Assembly: GCA_022113835.1 (NCBI GenBank)
Contig: JAILWY010000014.1
Location: forward strand, 9,301,501 to 9,365,500
Length of the DNA stretch: 64,000 nt
Source of the DNA: Atopsyche davidsoni
Lineage: Eukaryota; Arthropoda; Insecta; Trichoptera; Hydrobiosidae
Reading direction: 5' to 3'
This document shows, one piece after another, positions 24,456 to 37,134 of this stretch. The stretch's first letter is position 1; each line of letters begins with the position of its first letter. The notes beneath the pieces are model-generated. The model was not told the origin of the DNA and searched no databases. It saw only the letters and a program-made list of their open reading frames with translations. The position numbers were made by a program, and so were the translations under genes.

Positions 24456-24615
24456 CCCGGAAGCTGTGGAAATTTTCCCGAGGGGCATACATCTTGCCGA
24501 TGAAGTGAAATCCCCATTCTCCTTCACGTGGTCTGATTCGCGCGAGCAACAGGCCACGTGGCCGACCTCACGACTCGAGCCGGAGAGAATCCGCGCGTGT
24601 TGTGAAACCAAACAG
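24456..24615. promoter_or_regulatory. GC-rich island with two CACGTG E-boxes
   Basis: CACGTG at 24525-24530 and again at 24555-24560, exactly 30 bp apart. The second is centred in the 12-bp perfect palindrome GGCCACGTGGCC (24552-24563), and CTCGAG follows at about 24573. Such E-boxes bind bHLH factors (Myc/Max, Clock/Cycle, Sima types). The sites are visible; occupancy is unknown. Confidence 0.35.
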
Positions 24616-27600
24616 CAATTAAATTATTTGTAACAATTAATTATGAATCACACGTTTTTTTCAGTATTTTTTTTTTCATGTCAAGTCGTCAAAATTTCGC
24701 CAGGTAATGGACTGCCTCTGGTGTCTGGTTGGCACAATCGTGTCATTTGATTAATTTAATTGTCACTTTATTTTGCTAACTAATTCCAACAGGAGGGTTT
24801 ATAATGAATATTTTAATTCCAATTGAAAAAAAGAGTCATAAATGTTTAGGATTCTTGGAACAGGAACATCGCGAAACTCCAATCCCGAAACTTCAATCGG
24901 AAAAACACATATTTATCATATTAAATGTAAATTATAAGAAATAAAAAAAAGGTAGTAGAAGAAAGGATGTATCTAATTTTCTGCATTTAATTTTTTTTGA
25001 TTGGTGCAGTCGATTTTTCGCAATAGGTACAAGAAAATGGTCAAAAAACTCGAATTTGCTATCACGGCTCTTAAAGATTTTCATCGATAGTTTAAAAAGA
25101 AAATCTTTTTTTGATCCAAGAAGATATTAACTTTTTCCGCTCTTCTGTGCTATTTATTGAATTGAATAATAGAAATTGATATGCGAGTCACGGACAACGT
25201 AATCCTCAACTATCGATGGACATCCGTTAAAATTTAGGACCATGGTGTCTAGTTTAATAATTATAATGCTATACGAGTAAATGTATTTTTTATTGGCTTT
25301 AAAGCGGGTAATTATCTTATATATATAAGAAGAAGAACATATTTTTGCTTATACAGAAAATAATTGGTTTACGTTAATCCTAACATTTTTATTGTTATTC
25401 AATGCCAATACAGTTCGCTAGATCTAGATCGAACCGCTTTATTAAACGTACACCTTAAATTTTTTATACATCAAATATGTGTTTATATATATTGTAAATG
25501 TTGAAATTAGTTTTGAGCTTACCAACTGCAATCGTGGTTCAGAATAAATACGATTTTTTTTCTAGCTCAATTAAAATATTATCATGTTCCCGACCGCAAT
25601 TAACATTTTTTTTAGCTTATCTACATAGCAATACAGATCCGATAGAGCGATTAGGTTCGCTGTTATTATTTGAGTAGAGCGGCTTGTAGGGAGCATCGCT
25701 TTACCCATTGTGAAGTGGCTGTCGACAGGGTTGAGGCTTACGGTGAGCTGATTGTATTAGCAGACAAGCTACCCCTGTAGGGCAGGTCTATTCCTTTTGT
25801 ACAACTATTATTAAACATCGATATATCCACGTAATTACATTTAATTGCTTACGATACTTCTCTTATAGACTCAAGTTTGGATTCTATTCCAGACGACAAT
25901 GATACCTCACTTTGAATCTAATTTACTTTTTTTACCTGTGAATGGTGTATTTTGTTGAATTAAATTGTGGATACTTGAAACAAGTTTTAAATGAATTTGG
26001 ATATTAGTAGTACAATTTGATTCCGTAAATAAACAAGTTTCAAGACCTTTAAATTGACGTATGACTTGAATCGACTCAACAGAACCCGAACAACGATCTC
26101 CACTAAACACCTTCAGTACCAACAGATCTTCAGTTCACGCAGTGAGGTATTTAACAGTTTCGAGTTAGAACTTATGAATTTATGAAATAAGAGATACCAA
26201 AAAAAGGCAGGCAGTCTAAGCCTCAAGATTAGAATAATTTTGATATTTGATCCGACTGTTGCAGTGACACGTTCTTAGCTCGACCTGTTCTGTCGCACGG
26301 GGACTCGTCTTGTATAACTGCGATTGAGAATATTTTTCATGCATAATTACTAAGTTCTAATTTATGTACAAGCCATGTCTCTGATACGGATAAACCAACA
26401 CAGGATCAGACCTGTTATCTCTAAGTGCTATTGCATGTGATTATATGAAATCACAGAGTAAATACACACGCTTTTATTCAGCAATTTATTTATACGAACC
26501 AAAACCAAATGTTTTGTTCAGAATTAGAAAAACATTATGTATTCTCGTTTTGATAGTCCAACGGCTACGGTATGAGGCGCATAATCCCAGATTTCTTACT
26601 GGTGGATACGGTTTATTATGTCATCTACGTGAATATTCTCCTCACTGCTGACTTAATATGATTTCCGGTTTATAATGCCACGATTGGTGACTGGGAGAAG
26701 ATTAATAAGGCATATCCTCGTCTTGTATGTATGTATTTAATTTACACTCGATGTGTAAACTTGTTCCAGTTTAATATCAGAAAAAGCCTTTATTGACCAA
26801 GAGCACTAAAATGTACAATTGTATTTACTTTTAGCATAAAAGATCTGGGTCATATTTTTTGTTCAAATAAGTTACAGTTTTCATTGGAAATTTAAATATA
26901 ACATATATTTAAATTTTATGTTTCAATAACTAAGTAGGTACTATTGTATTAACAACAATGTACACGTTATTTGTAACAAGATTAATATTCATCGTACAGT
27001 TATAAAAAAAAAACTTATACTTGTAGAGTAACAATGATTGTTTTGCTTCTTTTATAATAAGTTATGTTTAAACTAAAAGCATCGGTTAGTTTCACTTATA
27101 GCATTGGAAGTAATCTTTTATTCTATAGATTTGTGTAGAGTAATATATATTTTCTTATCTATAATCTTTTTATGGGAAGGTCTGAATCGCTTTCAATATT
27201 TTTTTAATGTTCTTAATGGCGTTCGCCGCCAGTTGTAATATAATATTTGTTTTTAAAAATAATAATTTGTTTCTTAGGTGACAATTTTTCAATAACGTCG
27301 CGTGCATGTGTCCCGTGTGCTACAACAATATTTAGACGAGCAAATCGTAAGAACCTTTAATTGTTATCTGATAGTGTACTTGCGATGTGATCTTATATAA
27401 TTGACACTGTATAATATCTGTAAATCGATGATAGTGGTGAAGTATTCTATTAAAATTGAATGGTGTTTTTTTTTTTACTATACTTTTTTTTGTATTAATA
27501 AACCGGATATTTATAAGCAATACATAGTAAATACATTTTATTTAAATAAATATAAATTTTTTAGAACATGATTTTTTTATCATACAATTTTTGAATAGGC

Positions 27601-28890
27601 GTAATTTTGAGCACTTTTGTACTTAAAACCAATTGTCAAAACTATTTTTGTACACACTAAATATAGTAAATGTCACGTGTTTTAAAACAAAGCTAATTTA
27701 AATCTAATTTAAAAATTGAATGCTCTTAAAATAAGCTTTTACATGTTTCTTCTATTCGTAATTTCCTGGAGATTAGTTAGTAACAAAATCATAAATATGT
27801 TTCTCAAAAACATATTTTATATAATCTTTGGGCACTCCATGAAATGAAAACTTGAAAAAAAAAAAAACTATAACACAGTAAATGCTAATAAATTATCTGA
27901 TTTTATTTCAAAATAATTTTTTGTTGCAAAATGAATAGGTCAGCGAAAAGTTGTGTATCTCACAATGACGCTCAGGCTACTTTTAATTTATTATATTAGC
28001 AATAATTGAATACCAAATTGGATAATCTGTTTCTGTTGAGAACATACCGAGTTTTTATTTCGAGGCTTCAGTCTCTCCGTGCTTTTTGTGCCTAATCGTG
28101 AATATCCCTCTACTCTAATAAACAGATTATATCGGCATTGAATATTACATCAACTGATCCTTTTCACAAAACCAGCTAAGGTTCTTAATAGCTGTCAAAT
28201 TACCCCGGCTTAAAGATTCGAGTATTATTATAAAATATTTTGAGTCCTTTTCTCGAAACTCAAGAATCACACTAATTTCAATTATCATGTTTATCATTAA
28301 AATTTTAGATCTTCTGATAGAATAATTATGAGCTTTTAAAATAAAATCAATAGTATTAATGTTGTAATTTTAATAGTTGGCTATTAAATTGGTTATTAGT
28401 TGGTTCAATAGTCCAAGCGAGTGCAGTCAGTTTTATATGAAAAAATGCATAAATATATAAAATATAAGTCTATCCCAAGCTCTCGTCTTGTATTCCTCGC
28501 ATTTATTTAGTACATATTAAAATAATTATTAAAAAATATATTTTCGTGTCAATGTTGAAATAAAACATTACACTATTAGTAAATCGCTACAAATGCGTCT
28601 AACGTACATGGCAGGGTTGGCTCTTTATATAATTTCTATCAAAATCAATAAGCTTCGTAACAATCTGTAAATATTTAAACAACCTGTCTTCCATAATCTC
28701 AGACTCCGTTTGATATTCATCTCGGCTGGGCACACTGTGATACATAACGATACAATATTTATTTGGGCATCAAAGGCGCTAAGTAACTTTGTTCGAACGC
28801 GAAGGAGCCGCATACAAAGTTCCCCATTTTTGAGGTTTGCTTTTACGACAGCCCTGCTTGCTTCAAGAGAGACTCGTCCACGGTTTACAC
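24616..28890. other. AT-rich intron stretch
   Basis: No gene recognised. A small less AT-rich patch at 25670-25790 is unassigned. GCCAG|GTAATGG at 24703 is a weak acceptor-donor juxtaposition. Remaining open frames are short and random-looking. Confidence 0.45.
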
Positions 28891-28892
28891 TA

Positions 28893-29290
28893 CAGTAATA
28901 CCCCGCTTTACGCGAGGGATACGTTCCGGAAAAAATCGCGTTAAGTGATTAAACATACATACACAGTCAAAACTTAATACAAAAAAATACGAATCATTTC
29001 AATCAATCACTTTAATTCTAAAAACACTTTATGCAGTATTACATGTTATTTTTACTGAAACATACATCTATTGTCTTTTGGGTAGCGTTTCTTTTACGTT
29101 TTTGTAAAATACGTTCATAACACCCAACGCTGTTTTTAATTGTTAAAAGAAGTCAATGACTGCATTATGTTCGTACACATTCTTAAAAATAAGAAACTCG
29201 CGTAATGCGAGGCATTTTAACGCGAAATTTGAAATTCGCGTAATAGTGAAACTGCGCATAACGGGGTCGCGTAAAGCGGGGGTACTACTG
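28893..29290 (+). mobile_element. Tigger/pogo-like MITE, copy 1 (near intact)
   Basis: 398 bp flanked by TA dinucleotides (28891-28892 and 29291-29292). The ends are inverted repeats: CAGTAATACCCCGCTTTACG at the left, and on the reverse strand at the right CAGTAGTACCCCCGCTTTAC. CAG...TACC...TTTA ends with a TA target are typical of pogo/Tigger-type Tc1/mariner elements. There is no coding capacity, so it is non-autonomous. Sub-terminal CGCG-rich repeats (ACGCGAAATTTGAAATTCGC) add a second inverted block. Confidence 0.8.
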
Positions 29291-32200
29291 TATTTCTATA
29301 TTCTAAGGAATTCCGCTATTGAGTCGGTGTTTTCGGAGGCTTGTGATTAAGAAATGAAAAGTTAACGTGTACTCGCGTCAGCGTTTTTTACCTTTATGGC
29401 GGTTCTTCATTGTAGGTTTTCATTGCGACGCCGTTTTAGTCGCGGACTATGGCGGCAAATTCCTCAGCCATACGTCACACCATCTTGCCGATAGTCCCGA
29501 GTTTGATTTTTATGCTTTATCTGTGCACGGCTGAGCCCACTCGACGTATTTTACATTCCTCTCACCGTCGATTTAGTCTGCCCGTGCAAACTGGTTATTT
29601 CCACTGCATTTGGTTTCTTTACTCTACAGTAAATAATCTGGAAAATAAAACTGCCGTCTATCATTTTATAATTTTAAAATCAAGGAATTCGTTAATGCTT
29701 CTTATCAATCGGAATATAATAATTCTTCAGAATGATACCAACTGCGTTTATTTTATACAACAGGTTTTTAATTTATTTTCAAAGAGCAAGTAAGTGTTAT
29801 ATTAGTTTTTTGAAAAGTAGCATAGCAGAGACGTAAATTGTTGAAGTAACGTTCTTAATTATGTTATTTATCGCATAAAGCACGTGATTTATGGCGAAAT
29901 GTGAATCTGAATTTTCACTTTTTATTTGTATCAGGTTTTTTATTTTTAAATTACGGATGCTATTAATTTAAATTTTCACTTCACGCCACGAAATCATTAT
30001 TTACTGATTGGATATTTTTCATTACAGTATATACTGAATTTGTTATTTATCTTTGTTAGTCACCATCAAATATCGTTGTCAACAATATTATAAATATATA
30101 TAGTCAATAAGACATAAATATTTGGTCGTATTATGATATATAATATTATTTTAAAATATTTTTGGAAATAATAATAATAAAACAAAACATATCCACAGTT
30201 GTAAGTGTACATGTTTTAGAAGTTTCTGATAAACTTATCAATACCATAAAAGTTTAATTGAAAGTTATGAGTATGACGCTACAATTAAATTTTATTTGAA
30301 TACCAAAGACTTGCTAAACTTTTAAAAAACAATTTTATTATTATTGGATATTTACAATTCTTCTTTTACTGCTTGGTTTCCTTTGGGGACTTGACATTGA
30401 TAAATTGGTTACGCTGTAGACCACTCTCGGAAACCATTCTAAATCAGCCCCTAGCGTAATAAGAAACTATAAAAAGAAAATTCCCTAACATTATCGCTTT
30501 TAATATGGGGCGGCGGTAAATCGACTCGTTGGAGAGCTTTTCGTAAGTCCTTATAGTTTAAGCCGTGTACTTTAAAAAATTCGAACTAAAGAAAAAAGCG
30601 AATACGTTTTTAAGCCATTAGGCTTTATGTAATGATTATTTTCTAATCACAATATTTATAAAATTAAAGTAAGTGCCTTCTTCACATATTTTTCTTTTCC
30701 TATCAATGTTTTTTTTTAAATGGCAAATGGCTGTTGTAAAATAAATTTTAATTAGTTCAGGTTTTTTAAAAATATTTTACTGTCACATAATATTATGTTT
30801 AAAAATATAAATATATTTTTCATGTAAGAATCCAAGGTAATTTGTAACTCGGCAGCCCCTTCTCCTGGATCAGCCCCATTTGTTATTTTTTTTTATCTTT
30901 CGTCTGATATCTCAGTAGCAATTAAAAAGCTTTTCAAAATTCCTTTTTCATCGCTTATGGATTCCTTTGGCGAGCAATTATCGTAAAAAACAATCATCCA
31001 GAGTAGATACTGAGAACAAGGGCTAATTAGTTTCCCGACAAAAGGTTAATTCTCGAATTTCCGCTATATTGATTACGTTGCTTTATTTGAAGAATAACAT
31101 TTCTTGAGAAATATTGACACAGTTTTTTTTTGTTAAATTCTTTTCTAAAGACTTAAGTCATTTTATTTAAATTTTTTTCTTTAGTTTTTTTTATATCAAC
31201 TGAAACAATTATTCAATGTATTCAATGCATAAAGTTTTAATTGACATAATATAGTTTTAAAAGTGTTAAATATATAAATTGCAAATCAAATCGTAGATTA
31301 TTAATATTATTCTATATTAGAATTTATAAACAAATTTTTAATGTTATTATTTATGTAAATTTATGTGACCATATAAGCACTCGTTGACCATGTATTGTTT
31401 TTGATGCATTTATAGTTGTATTCTAATGTTTCTCTACCAAAGTAATTGTATTTGATGTAATATTAAATATTGCCAAGAGTCGCAATATTAATGAGGTTTT
31501 AATATTTGTGGTTATTTATTATGAAGCTAAACCGCTAAGGTTATAAAATAAAACAAATTTTGAAATGAATTTTACTTCGCCTTCCATAATATTCCAATTA
31601 ATCAAAACTATCATATAAATTGTAGAAGTAATTAATTTGACATTACTCCAATATACACAGACACATATATTTTATGTATATATATTCTTTCGTTAACCGC
31701 CTAGTTTATTTATACATATTCAAAATTGCCTCTCATAATTTTTGAAAGCATTGGATTGAAATATATATTCAAATCTTTCGCTGAAAGTTATTTTTATTAT
31801 CTACTTAACATTGCTTTATTAAAGCCACAACGATGTATTTTTATTGTTGCGTTATATATCCAACCAAAATTGTATATATTCATCATCAATTTATAACTCA
31901 AAGGAATAAAGAAGTTGTGATCAGCCACTATTATGCGACTTGCGTGATCCACTTACTCATGTTACATATTCCACTGTATTAACTCTTAGTTGTATTCCTA
32001 ACCGGGTCTGATATAATCCTTTTTGTTCTATTCTTTCGAGTACATCTGTAGCTCAACTCTAGAAACGGCGGTACTTATCGGAGTGATGTTTAACATTTAT
32101 CCCTTTTATAATGCATTAAATATTTACCGATTTGGCCTACGTTAACACTATGAGGTTAAACAACCCTCTCATCAGGAACAACGGAGTTCCGCTTCTGAAT

Positions 32201-32329
32201 AAAGCACTAGTAGATATCAATATTACAATGTTTCCGAAAGTTTTTTGTGAGTTTGCAATTGGTTACGGATTGTCTGTTATATATTCCAAAGAAATTATCT
32301 GCCGTGTTTGAAGGTAACTTTTTCAGGGG
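29291..32329. other. AT-rich intron stretch
   Basis: A mildly GC-enriched part at 29380-29600 carries a 114-codon frame (29449-29793) with no family similarity and random composition towards its end. The rest is AT-rich with nothing recognised. Confidence 0.45.
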
Positions 32330-32490
32330 ACTTGAGTAATCGCTCCTCTCCTCTGCGGGACTCCTGGACTTTAGTTCGGTCTTGGCTGGCTAATCTCGGC
32401 CATTTCACTCGAATGGCCTCCGTTGGGAATTTATCTCGGAACGTTCTGGAACTCGGAGATGGACTCGGAACGGGGCGCCGTTAGCACTTC
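32330..32490. promoter_or_regulatory. GC-rich island with a perfect three-unit heat-shock element
   Basis: GGAACGTTCTGGAAC at 32438-32452 fits nGAAnnTTCnnGAAn without mismatch, the HSF trimer site. It sits inside a GC-rich patch, with a further GGAAC at about 32468. A nine-base specification can arise by chance in 64 kb, so this is a candidate only. Confidence 0.3.
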
Positions 32491-33409
32491 CTCTTGGGTA
32501 CTTGTCGTAATTATCGAACAAAGATAATTTCTCGCTAAGAAAGAATAATCTAATATGCAAATTATTTCCATCTTGTTTTAAATTAGGGACCGACATATTT
32601 TATGATCAGCCAATTTGAATTTTTTAATTATTTTTATTTAGGTTCGTTAGTAGAATAATGAATTTTTTTGTTGTTGTTTTCAATGGACATTGAAATACGA
32701 TTTATCTTTGTGTACTTAATTATTAGTAAAATTATATGACTTATTATAATGTTCTTTAATAGTTCCCTGCATTTCGATTCGTGAAATTAATTATCCAATT
32801 GTACTTATAACTTTATATCGTAGAAATTTTAATTGAGTTATAAACCTTATTCATGGTTTTCAATTATAAATGTGTTTAGACGATGCTATATTTATTATTA
32901 AATTTTTAATGCTTAAAACTTTTTTGATACAACAGGTTGTTTTCGTGCATAATTTTTTTAAATGTAAATTTATTACATTTAAAAGTAACTGAGACCGATT
33001 TAAGTCTGTGCCCACCAAACGTTGTTAAATTAAAAAAAAAAGTTACTTCCGATGTATGCAGTGGGTATTCTCTCGCTTTTATTGGCCTCTTGGTAGTTAT
33101 TTGCCTCATTCGCACAGATGGAGGAGAGAACTTGAGTAAACTTTTCTAAATGTCCACTTTTTGTTACAACGATTCTCCACTCCCGAAGTACCTTCTTCAA
33201 ACAGCTATTCGTTTACGAGTAGAGTAGTTATGGTTCACCGTAAACGTACTGGGGTGAAAATTTACTACTTTAAAAAGACACTAAATTAAAGTTGTAAAGT
33301 TGTAAAAATACTTTTATTTAACGGAATATCAAATTTGGCCATATTTAAAGATTTTTTTATTTATTTACATTACGTTATTTTGAAACACCTTTTCACTCTG
33401 GCATGACGC

Positions 33410-33615
33410 CGAGACCCTCCATAAAGGACAAACACGTGGCGTTGCATTCACGTTTTCTCTCCATGCGGACATATGTGGAGTGCAGGTAGCTCGGGTCACC
33501 TGGGCAGAGGTCACGTGGGGTCGCCGCTGGGTGGGGGAGGGGTCGAGAGGGGGAGGGGTCGAGAGGGGAAGCGCGAACCTCCCCTGAATCAACAAGCTAC
33601 TCCCACGCTCTGGGA
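33410..33615. repeat. G-rich direct repeat with plus-strand quadruplex motif, in a GC island
   Basis: Positions 33529-33569 contain GGGTGGGGGAGGGG, TCGAGA, then GGGGGAGGGGTCGAGAGGGG. This is a 16-17-bp unit (GGGGGAGGGGTCGAGA) repeated about twice. Four or more G-runs with loops of 1-6 bases satisfy the usual G-quadruplex rule on the plus strand, so the PKC pre-mRNA would carry it. CACGTG lies just upstream at 33512-33517. Confidence 0.7.
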
Positions 33616-36185
33616 AACGAGCGCAGGGATTCTCAACACACAATCTGAGTTTGTAAATATTAGCAGCCAACAAAAAGTAGAGCGTTGATTGGAAAGCGAT
33701 AAAATTTAATTAATTTATATATTTTTTTATTATTTGAATAATTATTAAAAATGTAAAAAATATATATCATTTCAAAAAACACGTGAGTACTAAGCAATAC
33801 GAGTAGAGTTTAAATGTTATAAATAGATTTTGCGAAACGTACGTTGGTGTTCTGAGCTCAAAGGCCACAGTTCGTAGTAGTTGCTATGGCAGATCATTAA
33901 ACCGGGGTCTTAAATTAAACGGGAGATAAAAGCTGCTGACTAGGAAGCTTTTAGGAAATACTGTTGCTTGTAATTTCGTTGGTTGCTTTTCATATCAACT
34001 CCCTTTTTATACAATTTATAAACCTCCTCCTCTTACCTCTACCTAATTAATAATGTACAATCAACGCGTATGTATTCTATTAACGTTAAACGAATTCACG
34101 ATTCATTAAACGTTAATGAAAAATATGTCAGTAAAAATATTATATTTTTTTTTGGACAGGACGATATGTTAACACGAGGTGTATGATGGTGCAGATGTGA
34201 TGATGCCAGAATAATTCAAATTGTTAAATGTTAGAAATTCAATCATAACAAACTAGTAAAGAGCATCTCAGACGGAATTATAATGTATCAAGGGTTGTTT
34301 TGAGTACATTCAGAATGGTTAGTTAGATTTTCGAGCTATTCTTTATACACGCTAAGACTAAAGCAGCGCTTGAACCACAAATAATGATAGTTTAAGTTAC
34401 ATTTTTATTTGCATTATTTCTTTAATTCGTGGTAACTCAAAATCAACTAAAACTTTCTAAAAAAAAATTAAAATATTTTTATTCGAAAAGTACTTTACTA
34501 AAAAACGTAAATTTTTATTTATTTAATAACTCGTTCATTTTTAAATCAATAATAAAATTATATAAACGTAGATTAGTTACCTGGTACGGTTACCGATCGT
34601 ATAAACAAACACTGTATGAAAGTCCGGAATCGTGAATATTTTCCGACGCAACTCTGTGGGTTTCCATATTTTGTCGTTAAAATTTTTCTTTCAACGTTAT
34701 TTAGAATTGATTTATCTACAATTTGGTGCGTCAAAATAATTTCATATTATTGGCCTTTGAAACGCTCCGCCTCTCGTTTCATATTCTAGCATTTGCATAA
34801 ACATTCAATCTTTGGAAATTCGCCATAAATTTATTATTTAACATTTCGAATAGCGTGGGCCGGCCGATACCCAATACCGCCCATTGCCCTGTGATGAGTC
34901 CGACCTTTTTATTAATGCCCGCAAAAATACTGAAGCCCGGCTAAAACCAATGGTAAATATTTTTATACAAAGCCTGTGCTAAAAACAATAGTACGCGCAC
35001 ATCCGTATCTCGCGGCCGCCATCTGCCGAAATACCTACATAGAAATATGGTTGCTTTAAATAATACGGCCTGGTAAATTTAATATAAATACAGTGTCTAA
35101 AAAATAATGAGACTAGAACTACAGACATCAGAACCTCTAAGAAAACTTTTGGAATTCTTTGAAAAAAAATATATTTCAAATTTAGGTATGCATCGTTTTT
35201 GTGATCAAATAATTATATAGATAATATATATTGTGCCAAGACTACTGTACTGAATGAAATATTTAATTTGGATTCTAAAATATCATCGCAACAATTAAGT
35301 TTTTATTATTTTTTTTAAATTAATGTATTTGTGTGACAGAGAAGAATAGAGTTCACGAACTTTGTGTTAATTCTTCGCTACTTATCTAGTCCAACCATAC
35401 ACCATTTTCTAGCCAAATTTTGCTATATAATTGTTTTTTGGTATGTGCCCGAAGGCTTCGCAAATAATCCACAGGTGATTAGTTGTTTTTCCACTTAGGC
35501 TTAAAATATTTCTTTTGCAACGTCGCGCTTATGTTTCAGTAAAAGCGTATTATATTTTACAATATAATGCGAGGTAACCTGTAGTTTCAACTATTCTATG
35601 AGAGTACGAATGTGCTTAGCAGTTCAGTGGCGTCAAATTTCCACCCAGGAGAAAACATAATTTCGAATAGTTTATTTTAACTAAAGTCTCATATTCCACC
35701 CTAATATAAAGTTTGCTTCATTTAAAGGAATAATTTATAACTCACGTAACGTGTAACTTGAACTACAAGGGTATAGTAAATAATTGAATTATTCTTATAA
35801 GATAGTATTTGATATTGTATTGATTTTTAATACGGACACGCATATGCAAATATTGATAAAAATGAATATTAGATTGTGGTTCCATAAAGGAAATTAAAAG
35901 TTTCAATAAGTATGTAGCGGAGTTTTAAATCTTCATAATTTTTTGTTTGTTTGAATAAATAGGTCTTTCAACAGTATATGTCCAAAGTATTCTCTCGGGG
36001 TCACAATACGACCCACATACTCGTACATTATGCTTTTAGTTACTCGCAACTGGAATGGACTCTTCGGTAATAATAATTTTAAGTTGGTAAAGCGTGGCAG
36101 TGTTGCTACTCTAGCTAGTTCAGGATTTCCCCATGGCGACTTCGAGCTCGCAAATCTGCGCTAACTTAATTTAATTAGTTTTGGT
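33616..36185. other. AT-rich intron stretch with a small GC patch
   Basis: A patch at about 34855-34950 (GGGCCGGCCGATACCC) is the only compositional feature. No gene is recognised. Confidence 0.45.
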
Positions 36186-36189
36186 TTTT

Positions 36190-36475
36190 TTTGCTGGCGG
36201 AGTGGACTCGTCCGCCCCCGCACCGGACGAGTCCACGAGGCGACGCGCCCGGGCGGATGTGGCGTGGGCGGCCACAGCCGAACTTCACCTTTGCACTTTG
36301 AATTTCCTCCTCGAAAGCCGACCGACTGGTGTTCCTTGAACCTGCCTTTCCACATACCTGCGATTGACCGTTCGGAAACATTAATGAGCAACACAAAGCC
36401 ATACCAATATTTTGTAATATTCATTTTAAACAACGGCTTTTCTCCGGTAGCTTCTGCTCGAGGGCAACTATCTCA
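36190..36475. promoter_or_regulatory. GC-rich island containing a perfect 13-bp hairpin
   Basis: GTGGACTCGTCCG (36202-36214) and CGGACGAGTCCAC (36224-36236) are exact reverse complements around a 9-base loop. They sit in a CpG-dense block that continues to about 36290. Overlapping open frames on both strands reflect the scarcity of stops, not a gene I recognise. Confidence 0.4.
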
Positions 36476-36503
36476 CTAACTGTATGAAATTCGTAAAGAT
36501 GTA

Positions 36504-37069
36504 CGAGGGCGGTCCGATAAGTACTTAGCCTACAAAAGAAAAACGAAAATTTTGGAAATGTGGCGATCTATTTCTCAAAATAGTCTCCTTTAAGCTCGAT
36601 ACACTTGACCCAGCGATGGTCCAACTTCATTAACCCATCTGAATAATACGTTTTCTCGAGGTCTGCAAAGTAGGCCTCCGTGGCGGCGATGACCTCCTCA
36701 GTCGACTTAAATTTCTGACTTAAAAAAAACCAAATCTGGAGAATACGGTGGATGGGGGAGCAGTTCGTAGTGCAATAGAGGTGTGAGCCGGTGCGTTTTT
36801 TCTGTAATTCTCAGTTTTGCCCTTCTCCAGGTAGTCAATGTAGATCACACCTTGTGAATCCCAGAAAACGGTGGCCATCACCTTTCCGGCTAATAGGACA
36901 GTCTTCTCCTTCTTCTGAGCACGTTCGCCGGGTGAAATCCACTGTTTCGACTGTTCCTTGGTCTCTGGTGTGTACCAGTGGATCCATGTTTCGTCGACGG
37001 TCACGAAACGACGCAGAAACTCCTTTGGATTGCGCTTAACACTGCTCCGAAGTTATCGGACCGCCCTCG
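36504..37069 (-). mobile_element. Mariner element, internally deleted, copy 2 (same family as 5254-6037)
   Basis: 566 bp flanked by TA at 36502-36503 and 37070-37071. The TIR at 36504 is full length (CGAGGGCGGTCCGATAAG and onward), but the one ending at 37069 keeps only about 17 bases before a deletion junction. Orientation is opposite to copy 1. This copy retains the transposase centre that copy 1 lost. Confidence 0.9.
36568..37050 (-). pseudogene. Mariner transposase remnant (central part retained)
   Basis: The minus-strand reading enters at KRNPKEFLRRF and runs through VDETWIHW (first catalytic Asp) and the block FWDSQGVIYIDYLEKGKT. It then jumps across a deletion to NAPAHTS and loses frame. 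The N-terminal helix-turn-helix region and the Asp of HHDN are missing, so it is non-functional. A degenerate C-terminus reaches a stop at 36568-36570. Confidence 0.85.
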
Positions 37070-37134
37070 TATATAATATTAGATCTGTTATAATGAAAAT
37101 GGAATATAATATAATAAGAATAATCTTTTTAAAT

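Noticed and set aside
24690..24710. GCCAG|GTAATGG acceptor-donor juxtaposition
   Set aside because: The pyrimidine tract is 25 or more bases away and interrupted; not convincing.
29449..29793. 114-codon plus-strand frame
   Set aside because: No family similarity; its second half is AT-driven random composition, and the length is expected by chance.
34895..34930. CTGTGATGAGTCC resembling a hammerhead core
   Set aside because: An extra base disrupts CUGANGA and no CGAAAC block follows at a suitable distance.
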